A stretch of 41,009 nucleotides of DNA from Hydrogenophaga sp. (GTDB taxonomy: Bacteria > Pseudomonadota > Gammaproteobacteria > Burkholderiales > Burkholderiaceae_C). The notes beneath the pieces are model-generated. The model was not told the origin of the DNA. It did not search any database and was given only the letters and a program-made list of their open reading frames with translations. Below, in pieces: positions 33,101 through 41,009 of this stretch. A program made the translations under genes and the position numbers. Position 1 is the first letter of the stretch. Every line of letters begins with the position of its first letter. The stretch is from assembly GCA_011391495.1 (NCBI GenBank), contig JAABQK010000022.1, positions 1-41,009 on the forward strand, given 5' to 3'.

Positions 33101-35037
33101 GCAGACATTCCCGATTTGTTGAAGACCATCTTGCGCAGCGCATAGCCGGCCGAGAGCAGGCTGTCGGTGGCGTTCTCGATCGTGGCTGCGAGCTCGGTGG
33201 CGAGCGAGAACACCGCGGGGCTCGCGTGCAGGGTCTGCACGATGTGGGCGCGGGCGCTGCGCAGCAGGTCGTCGCAGATGCGCTCGGCGCGCAGCATGCG
33301 CCAGAGCGCCTGCAGGAAGGCCTCGCTGTCGGCGGGCTCGGTGTGCTCGCTCATGTGGCGCGCGATCTCGATCGCCTTGATCTGGTCCTGGATGGCGGCC
33401 AGCGTGGTGTCGGCCAGCTCGCCGAGCACCGCATTCACGGCCGGCGGCAGACCGGCCAGGGGCGGTGCCAGCGTCATGCTGTGGATGAAGGTGGCCTCCT
33501 CCAGCGCATCGGCGATGTCGTCCATGTTGTCGAGCAGCTGCACCATCGGCTGCCAGCGCGGCTGGCGTTCGGCGCGGCGCCGCGCTTCCATGAGCAGGTG
33601 GTCGGCCTTGCGCTCCCAGTTCTTGGCGCGCTGCACACCCTCGGCCGTGGCGCTGGCGAACTCCAGCGCTTCGCTCAGCGAGAGCGCGAGCGCGTGGCAG
33701 TAGGCCGCATGCTCGGCCAGCAGGTCGAACTCGAAGGTCCGGCGCTGCAGCACGCGCGCGAGCAGCAGCCGGGCCTCGTCGGCGATCAGCGCCACCGGTT
33801 GCTGCTCGCGCAGCTTCACGCTGGCCACCCGCAGCAGGTCCTGCAGGAAGGTCTGTGTCGCGGCTTCGCCCAGCACCTGGTCGAGCCGGTCGCCGATGCG
33901 AAAGGCGTCGCCGTCCACCGCCTGCATGGCTTCGTAGATGAGCTGCTCGCCGCCAGCCAGCAGCCAGGCCATGTGGCCCACGTCCTGCTCGGCCGCATGG
34001 CGCAGCACGGCCACGGCCACCGGTTTGCGCACAAATTCCTGCAGGCGCTTGCGGGCGCGGTTCCAGTCGATCACGAAGACGATGCGCGAGGCCACCGCCT
34101 CCAGCGCCTGCTCCAAGGCCTCGTCGTCCGCCGCCGAAAAAACCGCGTTGCCCACCTGGTACGGCTTGCCCTGGTTCAGGCCCTCCGTCGTGCGCGGGTC
34201 GAACACGGTCCACTCGAAACCGATGCCCGCCAGCATCTGCCGGAAGAATTCGAACCGGGCCACGTGCAGGTCCGAGTAGGTGAGGTGCACCGTGCGCCCT
34301 TCCACCTCGATCACCAGCACGTGCGCGTCGTTGGTGCCGATGTCGTTCTGGATCAGCAGGCGCTGGCCGTCGCGTGTCACCGCCGTGTCCAGGCCCGGGT
34401 GGCTGAACTTCAGCGCGGCGGTGCGCTCAAGCCCGCGCATGAAGGCACGGATCAGTGGCCGGTCAGCGTCCTCCACCTGCCAGACGTGCGCACCGTCCAC
34501 GTCTTCCGTGGCCACTGACACCGCCATGGTGTTGAGCTGCTTGTGCAGGTCCATCACCAGCAGGTGAAAGCTGTCGCTGCCATGGCGGTTGCCGTGCGTC
34601 AGCTCGTTCAGCGCCTGCGGGCTCAGGCCCTCTTCTTCGTTGAGCTGTTCGATTTTCTTCAGCCAGAGGTCGCGACGGGCCGCCAGCGCCGCGTCCCGGT
34701 GTTCGGCCACGTCGCACAGCGGCCGGGCCATGATGCTGAGGTCGGCGGCCAGCGCATCCAGCCAGAGCGACAGCTCGGGCACGATCAGCGTCTGGTCCTG
34801 CAGGTAGGCGGTCTTGGCCACGTCCTTCAGCCAGATGGCCTCGCGCAGGCCCAGGTGGGCGATCTCGCGCGCCCAGTCGGGCGAGGTGGCGGCGGGGTTG
34901 GCTGCACGCTGCGCCGCCGACTGCAGCACCGAGAGGTAGAGCTTGAGCCGGTCGTTGGCCTGCAGCGCGGCCTTGATCCAGGCCGGCAGCAACAACGAAG
35001 ACTGGCCGAGCGAGGCCACCGCGTTCTCTTTTTCCAT
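33097..35037 (-). CDS. Large protein with C-terminal PhoU-like (DUF47) domain
   Basis: A 646-residue soluble protein. Residues from about 440 onward are helical and resemble PhoU/DUF47: RKADHLLMEARRRAE and LLDNMDDIADALEEATFI carry the acidic, metal-binding PhoU-type helix motifs. The first 430 residues match no family I can name; they include two VxxxW..ADRPLIRAF/AHVLVIEVEGR-like segments. The ATG at 35037 gives a normal MEKENAV start; the longer frame adds about 50 poor residues. It is first in the operon with the PPDK-like and MaoC-Pta genes. Function is unknown; a phosphate- or nucleotide-sensing regulator of the PPDK-like partner is my inference. Confidence 0.82.
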   Translation of the reverse strand: MEKENAVASLGQSSLLLPAWIKAALQANDRLKLYLSVLQSAAQRAANPAATSPDWAREIAHLGLREAIWLKDVAKTAYLQDQTLIVPELSLWLDALAADLSIMARPLCDVAEHRDAALAARRDLWLKKIEQLNEEEGLSPQALNELTHGNRHGSDSFHLLVMDLHKQLNTMAVSVATEDVDGAHVWQVEDADRPLIRAFMRGLERTAALKFSHPGLDTAVTRDGQRLLIQNDIGTNDAHVLVIEVEGRTVHLTYSDLHVARFEFFRQMLAGIGFEWTVFDPRTTEGLNQGKPYQVGNAVFSAADDEALEQALEAVASRIVFVIDWNRARKRLQEFVRKPVAVAVLRHAAEQDVGHMAWLLAGGEQLIYEAMQAVDGDAFRIGDRLDQVLGEAATQTFLQDLLRVASVKLREQQPVALIADEARLLLARVLQRRTFEFDLLAEHAAYCHALALSLSEALEFASATAEGVQRAKNWERKADHLLMEARRRAERQPRWQPMVQLLDNMDDIADALEEATFIHSMTLAPPLAGLPPAVNAVLGELADTTLAAIQDQIKAIEIARHMSEHTEPADSEAFLQALWRMLRAERICDDLLRSARAHIVQTLHASPAVFSLATELAATIENATDSLLSAGYALRKMVFNKSGMSA

Positions 35038-35288
35038 GCAACATCCCTGTGCGATCGACAAGCACCCGATGTTGCCGAGCGCGTATGGCGCCACGGTGAC
35101 AAACCCTGTATCCACCGGTATCCGTCCAGTGGCTGCGGCGCCAGTTTCCCTCCGTTTGTCGTCACGGAAATGCCATGCTTTTGTCATCAAGCGCGATGCC
35201 CATGCCGGTATGCTCCGAACGAGCGCAGACAGACATGGCTTCTGGACTGCGAACCCCTTCCTGAACCCTTGAGAGCCAGAGGTCGCCC

Positions 35289-35582
35289 ATGAGAGCCCTG
35301 AAAAAAGCCCGCAAACTGATCGAGCGGAACCCCAGCAAACCGGCGGCCAAGATCCTCTCCGCCCTGGTGGTGGCGCTGGAGTCGGAAGAGCCCTTCAAAC
35401 TGGCCGACCTGTACCAGCTGGACTACGACAACTTCGGTCTGGCCCTGGAGCTGCTCGCCGAATGGCGGCTGGACCGCTACTACAGCAGCAAGGCGGTCCT
35501 GCTGGACATCTCGATGCAGCTGGGCAGGCTGCAAGAAGAACAGACCGGTCCTGCTGCAGACGGAAGCGCCGCGCAAGCGTGA
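35289..35582 (+). CDS. Conserved small hypothetical protein
   Basis: A 97-residue protein with AGAGG ahead of the ATG. The basic start (RALKKARKLIERN) is followed by two helical, acidic/Leu-rich stretches (AAKILSALVVALESEEP; LALELLAEWRLDRYY). There is no signal peptide or membrane segment. It is divergent from the PhoU-domain operon, with about 250 bases between the starts in which I see no clear box. I recognise no family. Confidence 0.65.
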   Translation: MRALKKARKLIERNPSKPAAKILSALVVALESEEPFKLADLYQLDYDNFGLALELLAEWRLDRYYSSKAVLLDISMQLGRLQEEQTGPAADGSAAQA

Positions 35583-35814
35583 ACCGATCCGGGCCACCCG
35601 GCCCACGCCGGGCGCACCAGCGCCGGATGCCCACAGCACGTCGGGGCAGCCAGCCGGTGTGACGCCGCTACAACATTTGCAGCAAACCCGACGGGTGTCA
35701 CAGAGGTTTTATATCGCGCTGTTGCAATGCACACACCTGCTTGCAATCGGCAACGGGCGAGGGGCCACGCAACCTGTGCGACCACCCCCGACAACCCAAC
35801 CTCTGGAGAAACCC

Positions 35815-36795
35815 ATGAAAAAGAGCCTCATCGCTCTGGCCGTTCTGGCCGCGTCTGGCGCCGCCCTGGCCCAGTCTTCCGTCACCCTGTATGGCCGCAT
35901 CGACACCTCGATCGGCAGCATCGACGAACTCGGCAAGGACAGCGTCACCAAAATGTTCAACGGCGGCGAAGCCGGTCTGACCACCTCGCGCTGGGGCTTC
36001 GTGGGCTCCGAAGACCTCGGTGGTGGCCTGAAAGCCATGTTCAAGCTGGAAAACCGTTTCGACTCGGACGACGGCGAATCGCAGACCCCGTTCTTCAAGG
36101 GCGAATCCACCGTCGGTCTGTCGGGCGGTTTTGGCTCACTCAAGCTCGGCCGCAGCACGACCGTCTACGACGACGTGATCGCGCTGTCCAGCAGCAGCAG
36201 CGTTTTTGACTCGGCCTTCACGCCGGCGACCAACGGGGTCTACAAGTCGGGTGGCGACTACAGCAGCCGCTTCGACAACAAGATCGCCTACGAGATGCCC
36301 GCCATGGGCGGCATCTACGCCGGCCTGAACTACGCCATGGACGAAGACGCGACCGCCAAGAAGGACATGTTCGGCTTCAAGGTCGGCTACAAGGCGGGTG
36401 CCTTGAACGTGGCCCTGGGTTACCAGGATGAAAAGGGCATCGACACCACGTTCACGGCCCTCTCGGGCTCGTACAACTTCGGCATGGCCAGCCTGTCGGC
36501 AGGCTACGTCAGCCGCTCGGGCACCGCCACCACCGGCGACGACGACGAGTACACCATCGGCGTGAACGTGCCCTTCGGTGCGTTCAACGTGTCAGCCGGC
36601 TACGCCGCCAGCAAGACCAAGGTGGCCGGTGCCACCTCGGCCGAAGCGTCGGGCTTTGGCCTGGGTGCCACCTACTCCCTGTCCAAGCGCACGCGTCTGT
36701 ACGCAGGCTACCGCGCACATGAAATCGAGAACGGTGCGGGTGTGACCACCACCGACACCACGGTCTACGCCGTCGGCGTGCGCCACGACTTCTGA
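35815..36795 (+). CDS. Outer-membrane porin
   Basis: A 326-residue general porin (Gram-negative porin family of betaproteobacteria). A signal peptide ends at ALA-Q (residue 20/21), the first strand is SSVTLYGRIDTSIG, the GFVGSEDLGGGLKAMFKLENRF block follows near residue 61, and the protein ends in the outer-membrane signal ...VRHDF. GGAG lies seven bases before the ATG; the longer frame is non-coding in character. The 232-base leader is more AT-rich than its surroundings and contains a likely promoter, but I name no box. It forms a trimeric channel for small anions or cations. Confidence 0.93.
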   Translation: MKKSLIALAVLAASGAALAQSSVTLYGRIDTSIGSIDELGKDSVTKMFNGGEAGLTTSRWGFVGSEDLGGGLKAMFKLENRFDSDDGESQTPFFKGESTVGLSGGFGSLKLGRSTTVYDDVIALSSSSSVFDSAFTPATNGVYKSGGDYSSRFDNKIAYEMPAMGGIYAGLNYAMDEDATAKKDMFGFKVGYKAGALNVALGYQDEKGIDTTFTALSGSYNFGMASLSAGYVSRSGTATTGDDDEYTIGVNVPFGAFNVSAGYAASKTKVAGATSAEASGFGLGATYSLSKRTRLYAGYRAHEIENGAGVTTTDTTVYAVGVRHDF

Positions 36796-36804
36796 TGACG
36801 TGAC

Positions 36805-36827
36805 ACGGCGCGCCCGGGGCGCGCCGT
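36805..36827 (+). terminator. Hairpin after the porin gene
   Basis: A perfect 10-bp stem, ACGGCGCGCC with GGCGCGCCGT, and a three-base loop, starting nine bases after the porin stop. No U-tract follows, so it may protect the mRNA end rather than terminate alone. Confidence 0.6.
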
Positions 36828-36884
36828 CGGATTGCCAAGGTTGCGCGGGGGTACAAGCCAATCAGAGACCGCGCGATTTTTCAT

Positions 36885-36916
36885 GCCGTGACCGGCTCGC
36901 TGGTCGCGGCTTTTTT
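36885..36916 (+). terminator. Intrinsic terminator downstream of the porin
   Basis: GCCG-t-GACC pairs with GGTC-g-CGGC around an eight-base loop and is followed directly by TTTTTT, a standard rho-independent terminator. It lies between the convergent porin and helicase genes and points with the porin. Confidence 0.8.
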
Positions 36917-36968
36917 CTTGCCTTCACTGGGTACAGGCGCCAAGCCAGAACCGGGCCAGCGCGGTGCG

Positions 36969-39410
36969 TCAGTCGTCCACCGGCGTGAGCTTGGCCACGC
37001 TCAGGGCGAGCCACTTCACACCGTGCCGCGGGAAGTTCACCTGCGCGCGCGCATCGGCCCCGGCGCCCTCGAGCGCCAGCACCTTGCCTTCACCGAACTT
37101 GTTGTGGAACACCTTCTGACCGGCCTTGATGTCGGTGCCGCGATCGGGCTCGGGGTTGCTCTTGCCCCCCAGGCCCTTGGGGTCGCTGCCCGAAGCCCAG
37201 CCGGGTGACCAGGCCGGCTGCAGCACGGCGGGTGCACCCGCGCCCCGCGTGCTGGTGCCTCCGCGTCCGCCCTGCCAGCCACCGGCACCACCCGCGCCCG
37301 ATGCGCCGCCGCCCCAGGCCGGCTGCTGCGGCGTGAGCCACTTCAGGCAGGCTTCTGGCAGCTCCTCGAAGAAGCGGCTCTTGAGGTTGTAGCGGGTCTG
37401 CCCGTGCAGCATGCGCGTCTGTGAATGGCTGAGGTACAGGCGCTTGCGCGCCCGCGTGATCGCCACGTACATCAGGCGGCGCTCTTCTTCGAGCCCGTCG
37501 CGGTCGCTCATCGAGTTCTCGTGCGGGAACAGGCCCTCTTCCATGCCGGTGATGAACACGCAGTCGAACTCCAGGCCCTTGGCGGCGTGCACCGTCATGA
37601 GCTGCACCGCATCCTGTCCGGCCTGGGCCTGGTTGTCGCCGGACTCGAGCGCGGCGTGCGTGAGGAAGGCGGCCAGCGGGCTCATGGTCTCGCCGGTCTC
37701 GGCGTCGGGCGCGAGCGGTTCGTCCAGCACCGGCAGCGCGGGGTCCATCCCTTGGCTGGCCGGGCTCTGCGTGAGCGGCTGCCCCTGTGCATCCACCGTG
37801 CGCGCCACCGCGTCACGGCCAAAGCCTTCGATGCCGACGAAGCTCTGGGCGGCGCTCACCAGTTCTTCCAGGTTTTCCACCCGGTCCTGGCCTTCGCGCT
37901 CGGCGCGGTAGTGCTCCACCAGCCCGCTGTGTTCCAGCACCAGTTCGATGATTTCGGACAGCGTCATGCCCGCTGAACGCTCGCGCAGAACATCGAGCCT
38001 GGCCACAAAGCCGCCGATCGCCGCGCCGGCCCGCCCGGTCACGGCGCTCACCGCGTCGTGCAGCGAACAGCCGGAGCTGCGTGCCACGTCCTGCAGCTGC
38101 TCGATGCTGCGCGCCCCGATGCCGCGCGGCGGGAAGTTCACCACGCGCAGAAAACTCGTGTCGTCGTTGGCGTTTTCCAGCAGGCGCAGGTAGGCCAGCG
38201 CGTGCTTGATTTCGGCGCGCTCGAAGAAGCGCAGGCCGCCGTACACGCGGTAAGGCATGCCGGCGTTGAACAGCGCGGTTTCCACCACGCGGCTCTGCGC
38301 GTTGCTGCGGTAGAGCACGGCCATTTCACTGCGTGGGATGCCCTCGCGCGCGAGCTGTTTCATCTCGTCCACCATCCACTGCGCCTCGGCGAAGTCGCTG
38401 GTGGCCTCGAAGACGCGCACCGGCTCGCCCGCGCCCGCGTCGGTGCGCAGGTTCTTGCCCAGGCGGTGCGTGTTGTGGCTGATGAGCTGGTTGGCCGAGT
38501 CGAGGATGTTGCTGGCGCTGCGGTAGTTCTGCTCCAGCTTGATCTGGTGCTGCACGCGGAACTCGCGCACGAAGTCGGCCATGTTGCCCACGCGCGCGCC
38601 GCGGAATGCGTAGATGCTCTGGTCGTCATCGCCCACGGCGAAGACCGCGTTGCCCGAGGGCGTGAGCCCCTCGATCGGCGGCGAAGAAAACATCTTGATC
38701 CACGCGTACTGCAGGCGGTTGGTGTCCTGGAACTCGTCGATCAGGATGTGGCGGAAGCGGCGCTGGTAGTGCTCGCGCACCGGGTCGTTGTCGCGCAGCA
38801 CCTCGTAGCTGCGCAGCATGAGTTCGCCGAAGTCGACCACGCCCTCGCGCTGGCACTGCTCCTCGTACAGCGCATACAGCTCCACCTTCTTGCGCGTTTC
38901 TTCATCGCGCGCCACCACGTCGCGGGGTCGCTGGCCGTCTTCCTTGCAGCCACTGATGAAGTACTGCAGCTGCTTCGGCGGATAACGCTCGTCGTCCACA
39001 TTGAACTGCTTGCACAGGCGCTTGATCGCCGAGAGCTGGTCCTGCGTGTCGAGGATCTGGAACGTGGCCGGCAGGTTCGCCAGCTTGTGGTGCGCGCGCA
39101 GGAACCGGTTGCACAGACCGTGGAAGGTGCCGATCCACATGCCGCGCACGTTGATGGGCAGCATGCTGGAGAGCCGCGTCATCATTTCCTTGGCCGCCTT
39201 GTTGGTGAAGGTCACGGCCAGCACACCACCGTGCGTCACCTGACCGGTCTGCAGGAGCCAGGCGATGCGTGTGGTCAGCACCCGCGTCTTGCCCGAGCCG
39301 GCGCCAGCCAGGATGAGCGCGTGCTCGGCGGGCAGCGTGACGGCGGCACCCTGTTCGGCGTTCAGGCCCGCGAGCAGCGGGGACGGGGCAACGGGTTCTT
39401 CAAACAACAT
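36969..39410 (-). CDS. uvrD: UvrD/PcrA-family DNA helicase
   Basis: An 813-residue superfamily 1A helicase that unwinds DNA in nucleotide excision and mismatch repair. Walker A AGAGSGKT lies near residue 35, motif II DEFQDT near 229, motif [16 protein letters not shown] near 257 and motif [14 protein letters not shown] near 650. A Gly-rich linker (near 695-720) leads to the C-terminal Tudor-like domain [16 protein letters not shown]. The ATG at 39410 is the start; the frame runs on upstream for 300 residues but that part reads guaC antisense and is not coding. Confidence 0.95.
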   Translation of the reverse strand: MLFEEPVAPSPLLAGLNAEQGAAVTLPAEHALILAGAGSGKTRVLTTRIAWLLQTGQVTHGGVLAVTFTNKAAKEMMTRLSSMLPINVRGMWIGTFHGLCNRFLRAHHKLANLPATFQILDTQDQLSAIKRLCKQFNVDDERYPPKQLQYFISGCKEDGQRPRDVVARDEETRKKVELYALYEEQCQREGVVDFGELMLRSYEVLRDNDPVREHYQRRFRHILIDEFQDTNRLQYAWIKMFSSPPIEGLTPSGNAVFAVGDDDQSIYAFRGARVGNMADFVREFRVQHQIKLEQNYRSASNILDSANQLISHNTHRLGKNLRTDAGAGEPVRVFEATSDFAEAQWMVDEMKQLAREGIPRSEMAVLYRSNAQSRVVETALFNAGMPYRVYGGLRFFERAEIKHALAYLRLLENANDDTSFLRVVNFPPRGIGARSIEQLQDVARSSGCSLHDAVSAVTGRAGAAIGGFVARLDVLRERSAGMTLSEIIELVLEHSGLVEHYRAEREGQDRVENLEELVSAAQSFVGIEGFGRDAVARTVDAQGQPLTQSPASQGMDPALPVLDEPLAPDAETGETMSPLAAFLTHAALESGDNQAQAGQDAVQLMTVHAAKGLEFDCVFITGMEEGLFPHENSMSDRDGLEEERRLMYVAITRARKRLYLSHSQTRMLHGQTRYNLKSRFFEELPEACLKWLTPQQPAWGGGASGAGGAGGWQGGRGGTSTRGAGAPAVLQPAWSPGWASGSDPKGLGGKSNPEPDRGTDIKAGQKVFHNKFGEGKVLALEGAGADARAQVNFPRHGVKWLALSVAKLTPVDD

Positions 39411-39525
39411 GGCTCCGATTGTAGGAAGCTGCCCCGGGCGATCTGGGCCCATATCAAAAACCGTATGGACCTCATCGGTCCCGCGCCGCCTAGGCAGACC
39501 GGCAGGCACAGGCCTAGAATCAAGC

Positions 39526-39560
39526 ACCGGGCCCAAGCGATTGCGCCCGGTTTCTTTTTT
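39526..39560 (+). terminator. Strong hairpin with U-tract in the guaC leader
   Basis: ACCGGGC pairs with GCCCGGT (7 bp), then one C-C mismatch, then CAA with TTG closed by a GCGA (GNRA) tetraloop, followed by TTTCTTTTTT. It is an almost ideal intrinsic terminator, 76 bases upstream of guaC. TAGAAT at 39515-39520 could be a -10 box, placing the hairpin at the very start of the transcript. It could be an attenuator or the end of a short RNA. Confidence 0.65.
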
Positions 39561-39635
39561 CCGACTCCGGAAACAAGCACCGGCCAGTTCCAAGCGCCTT
39601 TCATTTCGATCCGCATCGATACAAGGAACTGGAAC

Positions 39636-40613
39636 ATGGAGATATTCGACTACGACAACATCCTGCTGCTGCCACGCAAGTGCCGCGTGGAAAGCCGCTC
39701 GGAATGCGACGCCGGTGTGGAACTGGGCGGACGCAAGTTCCGCCTGCCGGCGGTGCCGGCCAACATGAAGACCGTGGTGGACGAGACCATCAGCCTCTGG
39801 CTGGCGCAGAACGGCTACTTCTACGTGATGCACCGCTTCGACCTGGACAACGTGCGGTTCGTGCGCGACATGCACGCTGCGGGCGTATACGCCTCCATCT
39901 CGCTGGGCGTGAAGGCGGCCGACCGCGCAACTGTGGACACGCTCGCCACCGATGGCCTGGTGCCCGAGTACATCACCATCGACATCGCCCACGGCCACGC
40001 GGACAGCGTGCGCGACATGATCGGCTACATCAAGGACAGGCTGCCCGCGAGCTTCGTGATCGCGGGCAACGTAGCGACGCCCGAGGCGGTGATCGATCTG
40101 GAGAACTGGGGCGCTGACGCCACCAAGGTCGGCGTGGGTCCGGGCAAGGTCTGCATCACCAAGCTCAAAACCGGCTTTGGCACCGGCGGCTGGCAGCTCT
40201 CGGCCTTGAAGTGGTGCGCGCGCGTGGCCACCAAGCCCATCATCGCCGACGGTGGCATCCGCAGCCACGGCGACATCGCCAAGAGCGTGCGCTTCGGCGC
40301 CACCATGGTGATGATCGGCTCGCTGTTCGCCGGCCACGAGGAGTCACCGGGCAAGACGGTCGAGGTGGACGGCGAGCTGTTCAAGGAGTACTACGGCTCG
40401 GCCAGCGACTTCAACAAGGGCGAGTACAAGCACGTCGAGGGCAAGCGCATCCTGGAGCCGATCAAGGGCAGGCTGGCCGAAACGCTGGTGGAGATGGAGC
40501 AGGACGTGCAGAGCTCGATCAGCTACTCGGGCGGCACGCGACTCATGGACATCCGCAAGGTGAACTACGTGATCCTGGGCGGCGACAACGCGGGCGAACA
40601 CCTGTTGATGTAA
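39636..40613 (+). CDS. guaC: GMP reductase
   Basis: A 325-residue enzyme of the IMPDH/GMPR family that turns GMP into IMP with NADPH. It is the short form without CBS domains. Typical blocks are [13 protein letters not shown] at the start, PANMKTV near residue 42, [15 protein letters not shown] with the catalytic Cys173, and [19 protein letters not shown] near residue 206. AAGGA lies before the ATG. The stop is followed within two bases by palindromic repeat B. Confidence 0.95.
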   Translation: MEIFDYDNILLLPRKCRVESRSECDAGVELGGRKFRLPAVPANMKTVVDETISLWLAQNGYFYVMHRFDLDNVRFVRDMHAAGVYASISLGVKAADRATVDTLATDGLVPEYITIDIAHGHADSVRDMIGYIKDRLPASFVIAGNVATPEAVIDLENWGADATKVGVGPGKVCITKLKTGFGTGGWQLSALKWCARVATKPIIADGGIRSHGDIAKSVRFGATMVMIGSLFAGHEESPGKTVEVDGELFKEYYGSASDFNKGEYKHVEGKRILEPIKGRLAETLVEMEQDVQSSISYSGGTRLMDIRKVNYVILGGDNAGEHLLM

Positions 40614-40614
40614 G

Positions 40615-40690
40615 CCCACCCCCTCCGCGCTGCGCGCGACCCCCTCAAGGGGGCGATGCGAGTGGCCCGGCAAAGCCGGTTCCACCGCAT
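40615..40690 (+). repeat. GC-rich palindromic intergenic repeat, copy B
   Basis: Almost identical to copy A (12982-13062, read on the minus strand): same start CCACCCCC, GCGCTGCGCGC, CCCCCTCAAGGGGG and CCGG..AAAGCCGG order. It begins one base after the guaC stop codon. Confidence 0.78.
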
Positions 40691-40741
40691 CCTTGGGCAA
40701 GGCATCTCACGCTGGAAGGGCAGTTGGTTCCAGGGCACCGC

Positions 40742-40810
40742 GGAGCCGGCTTCGCCGGGCCGCCAGTGCCGCCCCCTTGAGGGGGTCGCGCGCAGCGCGG
40801 CGGGGGTGGG
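40742..40810 (-). repeat. GC-rich palindromic intergenic repeat, copy C
   Basis: The same element in the opposite orientation to copy B, one base after the stop codon of the minus-strand hydrolase gene. Copies B and C form an inverted pair about 50 bases apart between two convergent genes; the DNA between them shows nothing else. Confidence 0.78.
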
Positions 40811-40811
40811 C

Positions 40812-41009
40812 CTAAACCTTCAGCAGCTGCAGCGCCAGTTTGTGCAGCCGGTGCCTGGGCTGAACCAGGGCTTCGAGCACGCTGAAGTGGTTCAGGCCCG
40901 GCAGCGCCTCGCACACCGGCACCGTCTGCGGGCCCCAGGCCTGCTGGATCAGCTGGTTCTGGCGCAGGAACTCGCTGCTCTCATCTCCCCCTGCCACGGT
41001 GTACAGCAG
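40812..41009 (-). CDS. Alpha/beta hydrolase, C-terminal fragment (gene continues past window)
   Basis: The last 65 residues of a minus-strand gene whose start lies outside the window. The visible end, with YTVAGGDESSEFLRQ followed by GLNHFSVLEAL, carries the C-terminal acid region and the catalytic His (in LNHF) of the esterase/arylformamidase group of alpha/beta hydrolases. It may be a kynurenine formamidase-like enzyme, but the nucleophile motif is not in view. The TAG stop lies at 40812-40814. Confidence 0.7.
   Translation of the reverse strand: MLYTVAGGDESSEFLRQNQLIQQAWGPQTVPVCEALPGLNHFSVLEALVQPRHRLHKLALQLLKV

Noticed and set aside
31439..34213. The PPDK-like frame extended upstream to 34213
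   Set aside because: The extra part lies over the PhoU-domain gene in another frame and is Arg/Ala-rich without motifs; the ATG at 33100 has the ATGA overlap.
35038..35288. Pho box between the PhoU-domain gene and the small hypothetical gene
   Set aside because: GTGACAA and TTGTCAT-like words occur but never at 11-base spacing with a good partner.
39411..40337. An upstream extension of the helicase frame
   Set aside because: It reads antisense to GMP reductase and adds nothing to the helicase family length.
1..41009. tRNA, rRNA, CRISPR, insertion sequence or integrase
   Set aside because: No cloverleaf-like conserved arms, no regularly spaced repeats and no transposase or integrase motifs were found by eye.

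Overview
The window is high-GC DNA, densely packed with genes, and its best-conserved products (class I PHA synthase, MaoC-phosphotransacetylase fusion, short-signal porin, complete C-P lyase set) look like a betaproteobacterium of the Burkholderiales, probably a Comamonadaceae genus such as Hydrogenophaga. The taxonomic call is inferred from gene content and intergenic repeat style, not from a marker gene. No rRNA, tRNA, CRISPR array, insertion sequence or phage gene was seen.

Positions 1-7760 hold phosphorus-salvage and lipid genes: a partial unknown protein, a lipoprotein 5'-nucleotidase, an MGDG-synthase-like glycosyltransferase behind a good Pho box (2757-2774), a secreted glycerophosphodiester phosphodiesterase (GDPD) transcribed towards it, and two overlapping small genes upstream of the GDPD behind a second Pho box on the minus strand (5829-5846). 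This looks like a phosphate-starvation lipid-remodelling module. An M14-type zinc peptidase and an alpha/beta hydrolase follow.

Positions 7768-25845 are a large phosphonate island. The core is the minus-strand operon phnG-H-I-J-(GNAT)-K-L-M, followed by a canonical phnC-D-E transporter. Divergent from phnG is phnF-(DUF1045)-phnN-(hexapeptide transferase)-(endonuclease/exonuclease/phosphatase protein). A second, divergent transporter (phnD-C-E) sits back to back with a second phnM-like amidohydrolase, followed by an MFS transporter. Four copies of a partly palindromic motif with a TAGAC core lie in the three control regions and are probable PhnF operators. Pho-box-like 7-4-7 repeats lie beside them, so joint control by PhoB (phosphate) and PhnF (substrate) is likely. 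No phnP is present; the 2H-phosphoesterase (DUF1045) and the endonuclease-like protein are candidates to fill that step.

Positions 25975-35582 hold carbon-storage and acyl-phosphate genes: phaC-ackA-fabI on the plus strand and, converging, a three-gene minus-strand operon of a PhoU-domain protein, a pyruvate-phosphate-dikinase-like protein that lacks the PEP-binding barrel, and a MaoC-phosphotransacetylase fusion. The PhoU-domain/half-PPDK pair is the best candidate here for an undescribed system. A small conserved hypothetical gene lies divergent to it.

Positions 35815-41009 are more ordinary: a porin, a UvrD/PcrA helicase, GMP reductase with a strong hairpin-plus-U-tract in its leader, and the C-terminal end of an alpha/beta hydrolase. 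Four copies of a GC-rich palindromic repeat lie immediately after stop codons (12982, 29862, 40615, 40742).
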